From assembly GCF_029919115.1 (NCBI RefSeq), contig NZ_CP123990.1, forward strand, positions 4,552,501 to 4,616,500: DNA of 64,000 bases. The letters run 5' to 3'. The notes below the pieces were generated by a model. It worked only from the letters and a program-made list of their open reading frames with translations, did not search any database and was not told the origin of the DNA. Source of the DNA: Variovorax paradoxus. Its GTDB lineage: Bacteria; Pseudomonadota; Gammaproteobacteria; Burkholderiales; Burkholderiaceae_C. This document shows positions 8,199 to 16,926 of this stretch, piece by piece. Every line of letters starts with the position of its first letter. Positions within the stretch are counted from its first letter, which is position 1. Made by a program: the position numbers and the translations under genes.

Positions 8199-8897
8199 TT
8201 GAAGAAGATCGCCATCGTCCAGTCCAACTACATACCCTGGAAGGGGTACTTCGACCTGATCGCGGCTGTCGATGAGTTCGTGCTGTACGACGACATGCAA
8301 TACACCCGGCGTGATTGGCGTAATCGCAATCAGATCAAGACGCCGCAAGGTGTCCAATGGCTCACGGTTCCGGTCGTAGTCAAAGGCAAGTACACGCAAA
8401 AGATCAAGGACACCGAGATCGACGGCACCGACTGGGCGACGCTTCACTGGAAGGCTTTCGAACAGAACTACCGGCGTGCAGCGCATTTCGAAGAGATTGC
8501 GCGGTGGCTCGCGCCGTACTATCTTTCCACCCCGTTCCCGGTGCATCTGTCTGCGCTGAATCGCGGCTTGATTGAAGCGGTCTGCGCCTATCTCGGCATC
8601 ACCACCCGGATCACCAGTTCATCCGACTATGTGTTGAGCGAGGGCAAGACTGAACGCCTCGCGGACATCTGCGTGCAGGCTGGCGCCGACGAATACTTTT
8701 CGGGTCCGGCCGCGAAGGACTACATGGACGAGTCGGTCTTCACGAAGCGGGGGGTTGGCCTGCATTGGTTCGATTATTCGTCTTATCATGAGTATCCGCA
8801 GTTGTGGGGCGAATTCACGCACGGGGTAACCGTGCTGGACCTTCTGTTCAACTGCGGCCGGGAAGCACCGGGCTTCATGAGGTATGTAGGCAAATGA
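8199..8897 (+). CDS. WbqC family protein
   Basis: 232 residues with a TTG start; no in-frame ATG exists before the conserved N-terminus [19 protein letters not shown]. WbqC-like proteins share that Q-x-N-Y-x-P-W-x-G-Y-F opening, then [20 protein letters not shown], and later the [10 protein letters not shown] and GLHWFDYS stretches seen here. The family is frequent in O-antigen and capsule clusters next to amino-sugar transaminases and acetyltransferases, and its reaction is unsettled. Here it is coupled by a 4-base overlap to the GT2 gene behind it, and the group ends in a WecE aminotransferase. That context suggests a step in modifying or transferring a 4-amino-4,6-dideoxy sugar. Confidence 0.85.
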   Translation: MKKIAIVQSNYIPWKGYFDLIAAVDEFVLYDDMQYTRRDWRNRNQIKTPQGVQWLTVPVVVKGKYTQKIKDTEIDGTDWATLHWKAFEQNYRRAAHFEEIARWLAPYYLSTPFPVHLSALNRGLIEAVCAYLGITTRITSSSDYVLSEGKTERLADICVQAGADEYFSGPAAKDYMDESVFTKRGVGLHWFDYSSYHEYPQLWGEFTHGVTVLDLLFNCGREAPGFMRYVGK

Positions 8898-9838
8898 AGC
8901 TGTCCATCGTCGCGACGCTCTACCAGTCGCAGCCATACATAGTTGAGTTCCACCGCCGCGCCAGTGCTGCGGCGCGCTCACTCGTGGGCGAGGACTACGA
9001 GATCATCCTCGTCAACGACGGTTCTCCCGATCGGAGTCTCGACGTCGCAGTGCAGCTTACGGCCCAGGATCCGCATCTTGTGGTCGTCGACCTGTCGCGC
9101 AACTTCGGGCATCACAAGGCCATGATGACGGGGCTTGGGGAGGCCCGCGGAGACCACGTCCTCCTTATCGATAGCGACCTTGAGGAGGAGCCGGAGTGGC
9201 TTCAGCCCTTCTGGCGGCAAATGAACGAGGACGCGAGCGACGTTGTCTACGGAGTACAGGCGGCGCGCAAGGGCGGCGGCTTCGAACGGCTGACGGGCGC
9301 GGTCTTCTACAAGCTGTTCCGGCTGCTCACCGGCATTGCGCAACCCGACAATATCGTCACCGCACGCCTGATGACGCGCCGCTACGTCGATGCCCTTCTG
9401 CTGCACCGCGAACGCGAACTAAACATTGGCGGCCTCTGGATCATCACGGGCTTTCGGCAAACGCATCGGGTGGTGAAGAAGCATTCCTCGAGTCCGACCA
9501 CTTATTCGCTATCGAGAAAAGTCAGTCACCTCGTAAATGCGGTGACGTCGTTCAGCAGCTTGCCACTGGTCTTCACCTTCTATTCGGGACTGCTGATTTC
9601 AGTGACCGCGCTGTTCTATATCCTGTATCTGGTGTCGCGCTACTTCTCGGCCTCGTCTCCGCCCGACGGCTACACATCCATCGTGGCATCGATCTGGTTC
9701 TTCTCGGGGCTGATCATTTCCTTCATCGGCGTGCAGGGTATCTACATTGCGAAGATCTTTTCCGAGGTCAAGCAGCGCCCCTATACGATTCTTCGAAAGA
9801 TCCATACATCCAATTCTGACCGGGAGACCATTCGATGA
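8894..9838 (+). CDS. GT2 glycosyltransferase, GtrB/ArnC-like (polyprenyl-phosphate sugar synthase type)
   Basis: 314 residues from the ATG overlapping the WbqC stop. The GT2 nucleotide-sugar domain shows [12 protein letters not shown] near residue 40, [16 protein letters not shown], and the [11 protein letters not shown] metal/catalytic motif. The C-terminal part has two predicted membrane helices (around 230-255 and 275-300: [16 protein letters not shown] and [19 protein letters not shown]), then the [11 protein letters not shown] tail. This architecture is that of enzymes that put a sugar on undecaprenyl phosphate at the inner membrane. Together with the GtrA gene at 12108 it could form a side-branch addition system. 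The sugar is unknown. Confidence 0.85.
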   Translation: MKLSIVATLYQSQPYIVEFHRRASAAARSLVGEDYEIILVNDGSPDRSLDVAVQLTAQDPHLVVVDLSRNFGHHKAMMTGLGEARGDHVLLIDSDLEEEPEWLQPFWRQMNEDASDVVYGVQAARKGGGFERLTGAVFYKLFRLLTGIAQPDNIVTARLMTRRYVDALLLHRERELNIGGLWIITGFRQTHRVVKKHSSSPTTYSLSRKVSHLVNAVTSFSSLPLVFTFYSGLLISVTALFYILYLVSRYFSASSPPDGYTSIVASIWFFSGLIISFIGVQGIYIAKIFSEVKQRPYTILRKIHTSNSDRETIR

Positions 9839-10518
9839 GCGCCCAAGATAGCGAGAGTGCCAAGCTGACGAGCTCACCCGTTGCTGAGCCCCGAGAGACG
9901 GCGCTACTGTCTGAGGTCGCGACCTACTATTCCGACAAGCTCGCGCAGCACGGACAAAGCCCGCGCGGGGTGGACTGGAATGGCCCGGAAGGGCAGACGC
10001 TGCGCTTCCAGGAGCTTTGCCGCGTGATCGACGGCAGCCGGCCTTATTCGCTGACCGACCTGGGTTGCGGCTATGGCGCCCTCCACGACCATCTGGCTGC
10101 CAAGGGGCACGACTTCAGCTACCTTGGCGTGGACGTTTCGGAATCCATGATCCAGGCGGCGCGCGAGCGTTTGCGGAACCGGGCGAAGGTGCGGCTGCTG
10201 CAGGCTGGCTCACCCGACGAGGTGAGCGACTACGGAATCGCCAGCGGCATCTTCAATGTCAGGCTGGGACGCACTGATGCCGAATGGCGGGCGTACCTGG
10301 AGCAGACACTCGATCAACTCGACCGCGGCAGTCGGATAGGCTTCGCCTTCAATTGCCTCACCTCCTATTCGGATACAGATCGGATGCGGGCTGACCTCTA
10401 CTACGCCGATCCCTGCCAGTTCTTCGATCTGTGCAAGCGGCGCTATGCAAAGAATGTCGCGCTGCTTCACGACTATGGGCTCTACGAATTCACCATTCTC
10501 GTCAGGAAGCAGCCATGA
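9835..10518 (+). CDS. Class I SAM-dependent methyltransferase
   Basis: 227 residues. The Rossmann SAM motif is LTDLGCGYGALHDHLAAKG, with the acidic post-motif YLGVDVSESMIQAA and a second region SGIFNVRLG. The N-terminal 40 residues are low in structure; the rest is a single catalytic domain. It is coupled by 4-base overlaps on both sides, so it belongs to the WbqC-WecE group and probably methylates a sugar or an amino-sugar acyl group. The acceptor cannot be read from the sequence. Confidence 0.8.
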   Translation: MSAQDSESAKLTSSPVAEPRETALLSEVATYYSDKLAQHGQSPRGVDWNGPEGQTLRFQELCRVIDGSRPYSLTDLGCGYGALHDHLAAKGHDFSYLGVDVSESMIQAARERLRNRAKVRLLQAGSPDEVSDYGIASGIFNVRLGRTDAEWRAYLEQTLDQLDRGSRIGFAFNCLTSYSDTDRMRADLYYADPCQFFDLCKRRYAKNVALLHDYGLYEFTILVRKQP

Positions 10519-11180
10519 CCCGACGTCTCGTCATCTTTGGTACCGGCGACATCGCGCAGCTGGCGCACTATTACTTCGGCAAGGATCCGCGATTCGAGAT
10601 AGTGGCATTCACCGTCGATGCGGCCTACGTGCGCGAGCCCAGCTTCTGCGGGCTGCCAGTGATCCCGTTCGAAGAGGTCGCAGGTCGCTACCCACCGGAC
10701 GAGTACGAGATGTTCGTGGCCTTGAGCTACGCCAAGCTCAATGCGGTGCGCAAGGACAAGTACCTGGAAACCAAGGCTAAGGGCTACCGCATCGCCAGCT
10801 ATGTGAGCCGGCAGGCGACCGTTCTCAACGACGATCACATCGGCGAGAACTGCTTCATTCTCGAGGACAACACCATCCAGCCGTTCGCCAGGATCGGCAA
10901 CAACGTCACCCTATGGAGCGGCAATCACATCGGGCACCATTCGATCATTAGTGATCATTGCTTTCTGGCGTCGCACATCGTGGTGTCGGGCGGCGTGGTC
11001 GTCGGCGAGCAATGCTTTGTGGGCGTCAACGCAACATTGCGTGACCACATCACGATCGGCGAACGCTGCGTGATCGGCGCGGGTGCGCTGATGCTCGCGG
11101 ACGCTGAAGCACACGGGGTGTATATCGGAGCTGCCACCGAGCGCTCGCGGGTGCCGAGCAACAGGTTGCGAAGCCTATGA
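10515..11180 (+). CDS. Sugar O/N-acyltransferase, hexapeptide (NeuD/PglD-like)
   Basis: 221 residues from the ATG that overlaps the preceding stop. An N-terminal Rossmann-like part (RLVIFGTGDIAQLAHYYF, then VIPFEEVAGRYP) is followed from about residue 95 by a left-handed beta-helix built of hexapeptide repeats, such as IGENCFILEDNTIQPFARIG and IGERCVIGAGALMLAD. This is the layout of NeuD/PglD acetyltransferases that use acetyl-CoA. With WecE in the same group, a likely job is N-acylation of dTDP-4-amino-4,6-dideoxygalactose. The His of ITIGERCVIG-type loops cannot be mapped with certainty. Confidence 0.8.
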   Translation: MTRRLVIFGTGDIAQLAHYYFGKDPRFEIVAFTVDAAYVREPSFCGLPVIPFEEVAGRYPPDEYEMFVALSYAKLNAVRKDKYLETKAKGYRIASYVSRQATVLNDDHIGENCFILEDNTIQPFARIGNNVTLWSGNHIGHHSIISDHCFLASHIVVSGGVVVGEQCFVGVNATLRDHITIGERCVIGAGALMLADAEAHGVYIGAATERSRVPSNRLRSL

Positions 11181-12100
11181 AGGGCTCCTGGAGAAAGCTG
11201 GGTGCGCTCTTCTGTCCAGCCGGTGAAAACCGTCATCCCAAGCTCTTGACCCATGCCGCAAATCCGCTACCGGTGCAGTTGAAGGGCGATGTCTATCGCG
11301 TCTTCTTCAGCGGGCGGGATGCACGCAATCGTTCTTCGGTGGGTGCCGTTGACATCGATCTGGTCGCGCGCCAGGTGCTGTACGAGCACCCAGAGCCTCT
11401 GTTCGAACACGGTCCCGAAGGCAGTTTCTATGCAGACGGCGTGAGCATCGGCAACTGCTACGAAACAGCTGCCGGCCACTTCATGCTGTTCATGGGGTGG
11501 CGCAATCCCGCCGATGCGCATTGGCATGGAGAAATCGGTCGACTTCGCGTGCACGAGGACCTCGGCTTGTCGCTGGATGGAACCGGCGGCGCGTTTATGC
11601 CGTTGGACGCCGAAGATCCGATCAGCCTTTCCTATCCGTGGGTAGAGGGCAGTGCGTCCTCCGGTTTCCGGATGTGGTACGGATCGACCGTGGCCTGGGA
11701 TGCCGGCAACGGCGAAATGAGCCACCTCATCCGCCAAGCCTCGTCGCAAGATGGCGAGAACTGGCGCAAGCATGGGTCGGCCGTGCCTCATCGCGTGGGT
11801 CTGGCGCAGGCCTTCTCAAGGCCGACGGTGATCCAAGATGCGGACGGGCATCACATGTGGTTCTCCTACCGCAGCGGGAGCGGCCAGAGCTACCGAATCG
11901 GGTACGCGGCCAGTGCGGATGGCCTCGAGTGGCAACTTGCGCTCGAGGATGCGGGAATCGATGTGTCGACCGGCGGCTGGGATTCGGAAATGATCGAATA
12001 CCCTTTCGTCCTCGACCACAGTGGCCGGCGCTACATGCTCTACAACGGAAACGGCTACGGCAGGACCGGCTTCGGCCTCGCGGTTTTCGAGCATGCCTGA
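11177..12100 (+). CDS. Five-bladed beta-propeller (GH43/32-like) protein of polysaccharide locus
   Basis: 307 residues. Repeated short strands of the type YRVFFSGRD, FRMWYGST, HHMWFSYRSG and RYMLYNGNGYG are spaced like the blades of a GH32/43/68-type propeller. Acidic residues occur at blade starts, as in GENRHPKLLTHAANP and GWDSEMIEYPFVL. There is no signal peptide, so it appears cytoplasmic. Related propeller proteins occur in O-antigen clusters without proven function and may act as transferases or formyl/acyl-sugar enzymes rather than hydrolases. It overlaps the acetyltransferase by 4 bases and so is co-translated with sugar-tailoring genes. Confidence 0.65.
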   Translation: MKGSWRKLGALFCPAGENRHPKLLTHAANPLPVQLKGDVYRVFFSGRDARNRSSVGAVDIDLVARQVLYEHPEPLFEHGPEGSFYADGVSIGNCYETAAGHFMLFMGWRNPADAHWHGEIGRLRVHEDLGLSLDGTGGAFMPLDAEDPISLSYPWVEGSASSGFRMWYGSTVAWDAGNGEMSHLIRQASSQDGENWRKHGSAVPHRVGLAQAFSRPTVIQDADGHHMWFSYRSGSGQSYRIGYAASADGLEWQLALEDAGIDVSTGGWDSEMIEYPFVLDHSGRRYMLYNGNGYGRTGFGLAVFEHA

Positions 12101-12107
12101 GGCCACC

Positions 12108-12524
12108 ATGCCGGCGCCGCGACGCTCTCTAGCCGCGCAACTCCTGAGCTATGCAATCGTCGGCTTGGCCAGCAATCTCGCGGGCTATCTGGTCTATCTG
12201 CTCATCACGCACCTGGGCCTGGGCCCCAAGATCACGATGACGGTGTTGTACGCCGTCGGGGCCGGTATCGGCTTCTGGGGCAACCGCAACCTGACCTTCG
12301 CGCATCAGGAGAGTGGGCTGGCGGTCGGTGTCCGGTACCTTCTGGCACATGGCTGCGGGTACCTGATCAACTTCGCACTGCTGTATTTGCTGGTTGACCG
12401 ATGGGGCTGGGCACATCAGATCGCGCAGGGCCTCGCAATCTTCGTCGTGGCGGGCTTCCTGTTCGTCTCCTTCAAGTTTTTTGTTTTTCCCGGCGTTAAC
12501 CGGAGCGGAGCCCAGACGCCGTGA
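12108..12524 (+). CDS. GtrA family membrane protein
   Basis: 138 residues with four predicted membrane helices: AIVGLASNLAGYLVYLLI, MTVLYAVGAGIGFWGNRNLTF, YLLAHGCGYLINFALLYLLV and GLAIFVVAGFLFVSFKFFVF. The N-R-x-x-T-F and K-F-x-V-F ends are typical of GtrA, thought to flip polyprenyl-phosphate-linked sugars. The ATG at 12108 has TGAGG six bases upstream; an alternative ATG at 12093 overlaps the previous gene. A partner GtrB-like GT2 gene lies in the same group at 8894. Confidence 0.85.
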   Translation: MPAPRRSLAAQLLSYAIVGLASNLAGYLVYLLITHLGLGPKITMTVLYAVGAGIGFWGNRNLTFAHQESGLAVGVRYLLAHGCGYLINFALLYLLVDRWGWAHQIAQGLAIFVVAGFLFVSFKFFVFPGVNRSGAQTP

Positions 12525-13393
12525 GACGCTGCCTGCATTGCAACTCTACCTTCGAAGGCGGTACGCCGCATTGTCCGGCGTGCGGCGACGACCCGGCGCG
12601 GATCGACGGATTTGTGGCCTTCGCCCCTAATTTCGCCCGCGATGGCGGCGGCTTCAAGGCGAACTACTATGACGACTTGGCCCGGCTGGAAGGCGAGAAC
12701 TTCTGGTTTCGCGCCCGAAACGCCCTGATCCTCTGGGCGCTGCACAAATATCAACCCGGCTTCCGGTCGATGCTCGAGATCGGATGCGGAACCGCCTATG
12801 TGCTGTCGGGTGTGGCGCAGGCTTTTCCCGATGCCCGTCTGGTCGGGAGCGAAATCTTCGTGGCGGGACTGGGCTTTGCGGCAAAGCGTCTGCCTTCAGC
12901 CGAATTCGTGCAGATGGATGCGCGTGCCATCCCCTTCCGGGAAGAGTTCGACGTGGTGGGCGCCTTCGACGTCATCGAGCACATCGAGGAGGATGAGCGT
13001 GTCCTGGCGCAGGCGCATGCGGCGCTTAAGCCCGGGGGATGCATCGTGCTCACCGTGCCGCAACACCCGTGGCTGTGGAGTGCGTCCGACGAATACGCCT
13101 GCCATGTGCGCCGCTATCGCGCGGCGGAACTCCATCGCAAGGTGCGGGAAGCAGGCTTCGAGTTGCTGCGCAGCACGTCATTCGTGACTGCGCTGATGCC
13201 GGCCCTGGTCGTATCGAGGCTGCGGACTCGGAAGACGGCCTTGGAGGCCTTCGATCCGCTGGCCGAATTCGCCATTCCTCGCAGCATCAACGCGCTGTTG
13301 GAGCGGATTCTTTCTTGGGAGCGGGCCTCGATTCGCGCGGGCCTGAGCTTTCCTGTGGGAGGATCAAGGCTTGTTGTCGCAAAAAAGATCTGA
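12521..13393 (+). CDS. SAM-dependent methyltransferase with N-terminal zinc ribbon
   Basis: 290 residues with a GTG start overlapping the gtrA stop. Residues 4-22 contain CLHC and CPAC, a four-cysteine zinc ribbon. The catalytic domain has the SAM motif MLEIGCGTAYVLSGVAQ, then FDVVGAFDVIEHIEEDERVL and LKPGGCIVLTVPQHPWLWS, the pattern of class I methyltransferases of the Methyltransf_11/UbiE type. Zinc-ribbon methyltransferases of this kind are frequent near polyprenyl-linked sugar genes. The acceptor is unknown. Confidence 0.78.
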   Translation: MRRCLHCNSTFEGGTPHCPACGDDPARIDGFVAFAPNFARDGGGFKANYYDDLARLEGENFWFRARNALILWALHKYQPGFRSMLEIGCGTAYVLSGVAQAFPDARLVGSEIFVAGLGFAAKRLPSAEFVQMDARAIPFREEFDVVGAFDVIEHIEEDERVLAQAHAALKPGGCIVLTVPQHPWLWSASDEYACHVRRYRAAELHRKVREAGFELLRSTSFVTALMPALVVSRLRTRKTALEAFDPLAEFAIPRSINALLERILSWERASIRAGLSFPVGGSRLVVAKKI

Positions 13394-13414
13394 CGTCTCC
13401 TTCGCCCTATCCCT

Positions 13415-14563
13415 ATGAAAAGCGATCGCATTCCTTTCAACTGGCCCCATATGACGGGCAAGGAGCTCTACTACATCGCTGAGGCGCACTTCAACGGCCG
13501 CCTCGCTGGAGACGGGCCCTACACCGCGCGCTGCCACCGCTTGCTCGAGGAGCGCTGCGGCAGTCACAAAGCGTTGCTCACGCATTCCTGCACCGCAGCC
13601 CTCGAGATGTGCGCGCTGCTGATGGACATTCAGCCTGGCGACGAAATCATCATGCCCTCGTACACCTTTGTGTCGACCGCCAACGCCTTCGTGCTGCGCG
13701 GTGGGGTTCCGGTGTTCGTCGACATCCGGGCCGACACGTTGAACATCGACGAGAAGTTGATCGAAGCCGCGATCACGCCGCGCACGCGGGGCATCGCGGT
13801 GGTGCACTATGCAGGCGTCGCCTGCGAGATGGACGCCATCATGGACATCGCCGCACGTCATGGACTGCAGGTGATCGAGGACGCCGCGCAGGGCGTGATG
13901 GCCCGCTACAAGGGGCGAGCGCTGGGAAGCATCGGCCAGCTCGGGGCGCTGAGCTTTCATGAGACCAAGAACGTGATTTCCGGCGAAGGCGGCGCGCTGC
14001 TGATCAACGATCCCGCGCTGGCGCTGCGCGCCGAGATCATCCGCGAGAAGGGCACTGACCGCAGTCGCTTCTTTCGCGGCGAAGTTGACAAGTACACCTG
14101 GCAGGACGTTGGCTCGTCCTTCCTTCCCGGCGAACTGGTCGCTGCATTCCTGTGGGCGCAACTGGAAGATGCCGAGCGCATCACACAGGTGCGCCTCGAC
14201 GCCTGGAACCGCTATCACGATCTGTTGCATCCATTGGAGACCCAAAGTGCACTGAGGCGGCCCACGATCCCCGCGGGTTGTGAGCACAACGCACACATGT
14301 ACTACGTGTTGCTGGCGCCGGGCATCGATCGCCAGCAGGTGCTCGATGCCCTGAAGCGGGCCGAGGTCTCCTCGGTGTTCCACTATGTTCCGCTTCATTC
14401 CTCGCCCGCGGGCCGGCGCTTCGGCCGGGCGCATGGCGATCTCGTGGTCACCGATCGCGAGTCGGAGCGCCTGATTCGCCTGCCCCTCTGGGTAGGTCTG
14501 ACGAAGGAAAAGCAGGATCGGGTTGTCGACGTGCTCGTCGAGGCTCTCTCGGCGCAATCCTGA
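13415..14563 (+). CDS. wecE: dTDP-4-amino-4,6-dideoxygalactose transaminase
   Basis: 382 residues, close to E. coli WecE (RffA). This PLP enzyme of the DegT/DnrJ/EryC1/StrS family converts dTDP-4-keto-6-deoxyglucose to dTDP-4-amino-4,6-dideoxy-D-galactose with glutamate. The opening IPFNWPHMTGKELYYI, the block LTHSCTAALEMCALLMDI, VIEDAAQGVMARYKGRALG, and the PLP lysine in SFHETKNVISGEGGAL (Lys185) are all WecE-like. DVGSSFLPGELVAAFLWAQLE matches the subgroup. It draws on the RfbB product and would give Fuc4N, probably acylated by the enzyme at 10515. Confidence 0.93.
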   Translation: MKSDRIPFNWPHMTGKELYYIAEAHFNGRLAGDGPYTARCHRLLEERCGSHKALLTHSCTAALEMCALLMDIQPGDEIIMPSYTFVSTANAFVLRGGVPVFVDIRADTLNIDEKLIEAAITPRTRGIAVVHYAGVACEMDAIMDIAARHGLQVIEDAAQGVMARYKGRALGSIGQLGALSFHETKNVISGEGGALLINDPALALRAEIIREKGTDRSRFFRGEVDKYTWQDVGSSFLPGELVAAFLWAQLEDAERITQVRLDAWNRYHDLLHPLETQSALRRPTIPAGCEHNAHMYYVLLAPGIDRQQVLDALKRAEVSSVFHYVPLHSSPAGRRFGRAHGDLVVTDRESERLIRLPLWVGLTKEKQDRVVDVLVEALSAQS

Positions 14564-14737
14564 TTGCGCGGTGCGCATGAATGCGCCATCGTGAGGCTGC
14601 GCGGGACAAGCGCGGCATTCCCAATCCAGGCGGGCTGCCGCCCGGTATGGCGGCGCCATAGCAAGGACCGTGCCCTACTTTGCCTATGTTAAAGTGGAAA
14701 GTTCGATTTCGCCTCAGCTTCCCAGGGACAATACAAA

Positions 14738-15790
14738 ATGCAAGAGACGTTCAACAACAAAACCCTCCTGATCACCGGCGGGACCGGCTCTTTCGGGAAC
14801 GCCGTGATCAATCGCTTCCTGTCCACCGACATCGGCGAGATACGTATCTTCAGTCGAGATGAAAAGAAGCAGGACGACATGCGCAAGCGTTACAACAACG
14901 CCAAGCTCAAGTTCTACATTGGCGACGTGCGTGACGGTCGCAGTCTCGTGTCGGCCATGCGCGGCGTGGACTATGTGTTTCATGCGGCAGCGCTCAAACA
15001 GGTGCCGTCCTGCGAGTTCTATCCAATGCAGGCCGTGCGCACCAACGTTCTTGGCGCCGAGAACGTGCTCGAACACGCAGTAGAGGCTGGAGTCAAGCGC
15101 GTGGTCTGCCTGAGCACCGACAAAGCTGTGTACCCTATCAACGCCATGGGCATCAGCAAGGCCATGATGGAGAAGGTGATGGTCGCAGCCAGCCGCAACC
15201 TGGAAGGCATGGGCACGGTCATCTGCGGCACGCGGTATGGCAACGTGATGGCATCGCGCGGTTCGGTCATTCCGCTCTTTGTGCAGCAGGTGCTGGATGG
15301 CAGCCCGATCACCATCACCGACCCCGACATGACCCGCTTCATGATGACCCTGCCAGATGCGGTCGATCTGGTGCTGTATGCCTTCAAGCATGGCAGCAAC
15401 GGAGACATCTTCGTGCAGAAGTCGCCGGCCGCGACGATGGAGACCCTCGCCAAGGCCATCCTCGAACTGATGGATCGCAAGGATCATCCGGTCGGCATCA
15501 TCGGCTCGCGCCACGGCGAGAAGCTTTACGAATCCTTGCTGAGCAAAGAAGAGCGTGCCTGCTCCGAGGACCTGGGTGACTACTTCCGCGTGCCGCCGGA
15601 CGGCCGCGACCTGAACTATGCCAAGTTCGTCGAAGAGGGCGAGAGCCGCATCACCCGCGCACTGCATGGCGAGGAATACAACTCCCACAACACCACCCGC
15701 CTGGATGTGGAAGGCATGAAGAAGCTGCTGCTCAAGCTCGATTTCATGCAGAAGGTGACGCGCGGCGAGCCCGCGGTCCTGGAGGGTTAG
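14738..15790 (+). CDS. wbjB: UDP-GlcNAc 4,6-dehydratase / 5-epimerase (FnlA/WbjB/CapE type)
   Basis: 350 residues. First enzyme of UDP-N-acetyl-L-fucosamine synthesis. It resembles WbjB/FnlA/CapE: NAD motif LLITGGTGSFGNAVINRFL, IRIFSRDEKKQDDMR, HAAALKQVPSCEFYPMQAV and the STDKAVYPINAMGISKAMMEK region, where the catalytic Tyr of YxxxK is replaced by Met as in this subfamily. SPAATMETLAKAILEL follows. It opens a three-gene run with wbjC and wbjD. The 174 bases upstream contain a GC-rich region with short inverted repeats but no clear terminator. Confidence 0.94.
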   Translation: MQETFNNKTLLITGGTGSFGNAVINRFLSTDIGEIRIFSRDEKKQDDMRKRYNNAKLKFYIGDVRDGRSLVSAMRGVDYVFHAAALKQVPSCEFYPMQAVRTNVLGAENVLEHAVEAGVKRVVCLSTDKAVYPINAMGISKAMMEKVMVAASRNLEGMGTVICGTRYGNVMASRGSVIPLFVQQVLDGSPITITDPDMTRFMMTLPDAVDLVLYAFKHGSNGDIFVQKSPAATMETLAKAILELMDRKDHPVGIIGSRHGEKLYESLLSKEERACSEDLGDYFRVPPDGRDLNYAKFVEEGESRITRALHGEEYNSHNTTRLDVEGMKKLLLKLDFMQKVTRGEPAVLEG

Positions 15791-15793
15791 GCG

Positions 15794-16921
15794 GTGAAGG
15801 TCCTGGTGACCGGCGCCGGCGGCTTCATCGGCAAGAACCTTCGCCAAGCCTTGGCGGAGCGTCGGGATGTCGAGTTCGTGGCCTTCGACCGCAACAACGA
15901 CGTGTCGCAGTTGCCCGCGCTGTTGGAAGGGGTGGACTTCGTCTTCCATCTTGCTGGCGTGAACCGGCCTCAGGACCCGAAGGAATTCACTACGGGTAAC
16001 CGCGACCTGACCCGGGCTCTGTGCGACGCGATCGGCCGGCAGATCGATGCGGGCGGCAAAAAGGTGCGATTGGTCCTGACCTCGTCAGTCCACGCCGCAC
16101 AGGACAATCCTTACGGGGAGAGCAAGCTTGGAGCCGAGCACGCGGTTTTCGCGGCCGCCGCTAGCCACGGTTTTGCGGCGCAGGTCTTCCGTTTGCCCAA
16201 CGTGTTCGGAAAATGGTGCCGCCCCAATTACAACTCGGCCGTCGCCACGTTCTGCCACAACATTGCGCGCGGGCTGCCCATCGAAGTGCGCGATCCGGCG
16301 GCGCCGCTCACGCTGGTGTACATCGACGACCTGGTGGCGCGCTTCATCCAGCTGCTCGATGGCGCTGATGCCGCCGTGGATGCCGCGGGCTTCTCGACTG
16401 TAACACCCCAGTACACAACCACCGTCGGCGAAGTGGCCGACCTCATCCGGCGATTCCGCAAGAGCAGGGAGACGCTGGTGACGGAGCGCGTGGGCACCGG
16501 CCTCGTGCGAGCCCTGTATAGCACCTACGTCAGCGCGCTGCCGGTGGAGGAATTCAAGTACACCGTGCCCAGCCACGGCGATCCGCGCGGCGTGTTCGTC
16601 GAGATGCTGCGCACGCCGGACAGCGGCCAGTTCTCTTACTTCACTGCGCATCCCGGCATCACGCGCGGCGGCCACTACCATCACAGCAAGACCGAGAAGT
16701 TTCTGGTCATCAAGGGCCGTGCGCGCTTCAAGTTCCGCCAGATCCAGACCCACGAAACGTACGAGCTGGTCACGAGCGGCGACAAGGCCGAGATTGTCGA
16801 GACCGTTCCGGGCTGGACCCACGACATCACCAACGTTGGCGATGACGAGATGGTCGTCATGCTCTGGGCCAACGAGCTGTTCGATCGCAACCTGCCCGAT
16901 ACCTTCGCCTGCCCGGTGTGA
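15794..16921 (+). CDS. wbjC: UDP-L-FucNAc synthesis reductase/epimerase, SDR plus cupin (WbjC/FnlB/CapF)
   Basis: 375 residues with a GTG start preceded by GGAGGG at 15781-15786. The N-terminal SDR domain ([44 protein letters not shown]) is joined near residue 255 to a C-terminal cupin domain ([38 protein letters not shown]). That two-domain build is characteristic of CapF/WbjC, in which the zinc cupin performs 3-epimerisation and the SDR domain reduces the 4-keto group. It sits directly between wbjB and wbjD. Confidence 0.94.
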   Translation: MKVLVTGAGGFIGKNLRQALAERRDVEFVAFDRNNDVSQLPALLEGVDFVFHLAGVNRPQDPKEFTTGNRDLTRALCDAIGRQIDAGGKKVRLVLTSSVHAAQDNPYGESKLGAEHAVFAAAASHGFAAQVFRLPNVFGKWCRPNYNSAVATFCHNIARGLPIEVRDPAAPLTLVYIDDLVARFIQLLDGADAAVDAAGFSTVTPQYTTTVGEVADLIRRFRKSRETLVTERVGTGLVRALYSTYVSALPVEEFKYTVPSHGDPRGVFVEMLRTPDSGQFSYFTAHPGITRGGHYHHSKTEKFLVIKGRARFKFRQIQTHETYELVTSGDKAEIVETVPGWTHDITNVGDDEMVVMLWANELFDRNLPDTFACPV

Positions 16922-16926
16922 TTCCC

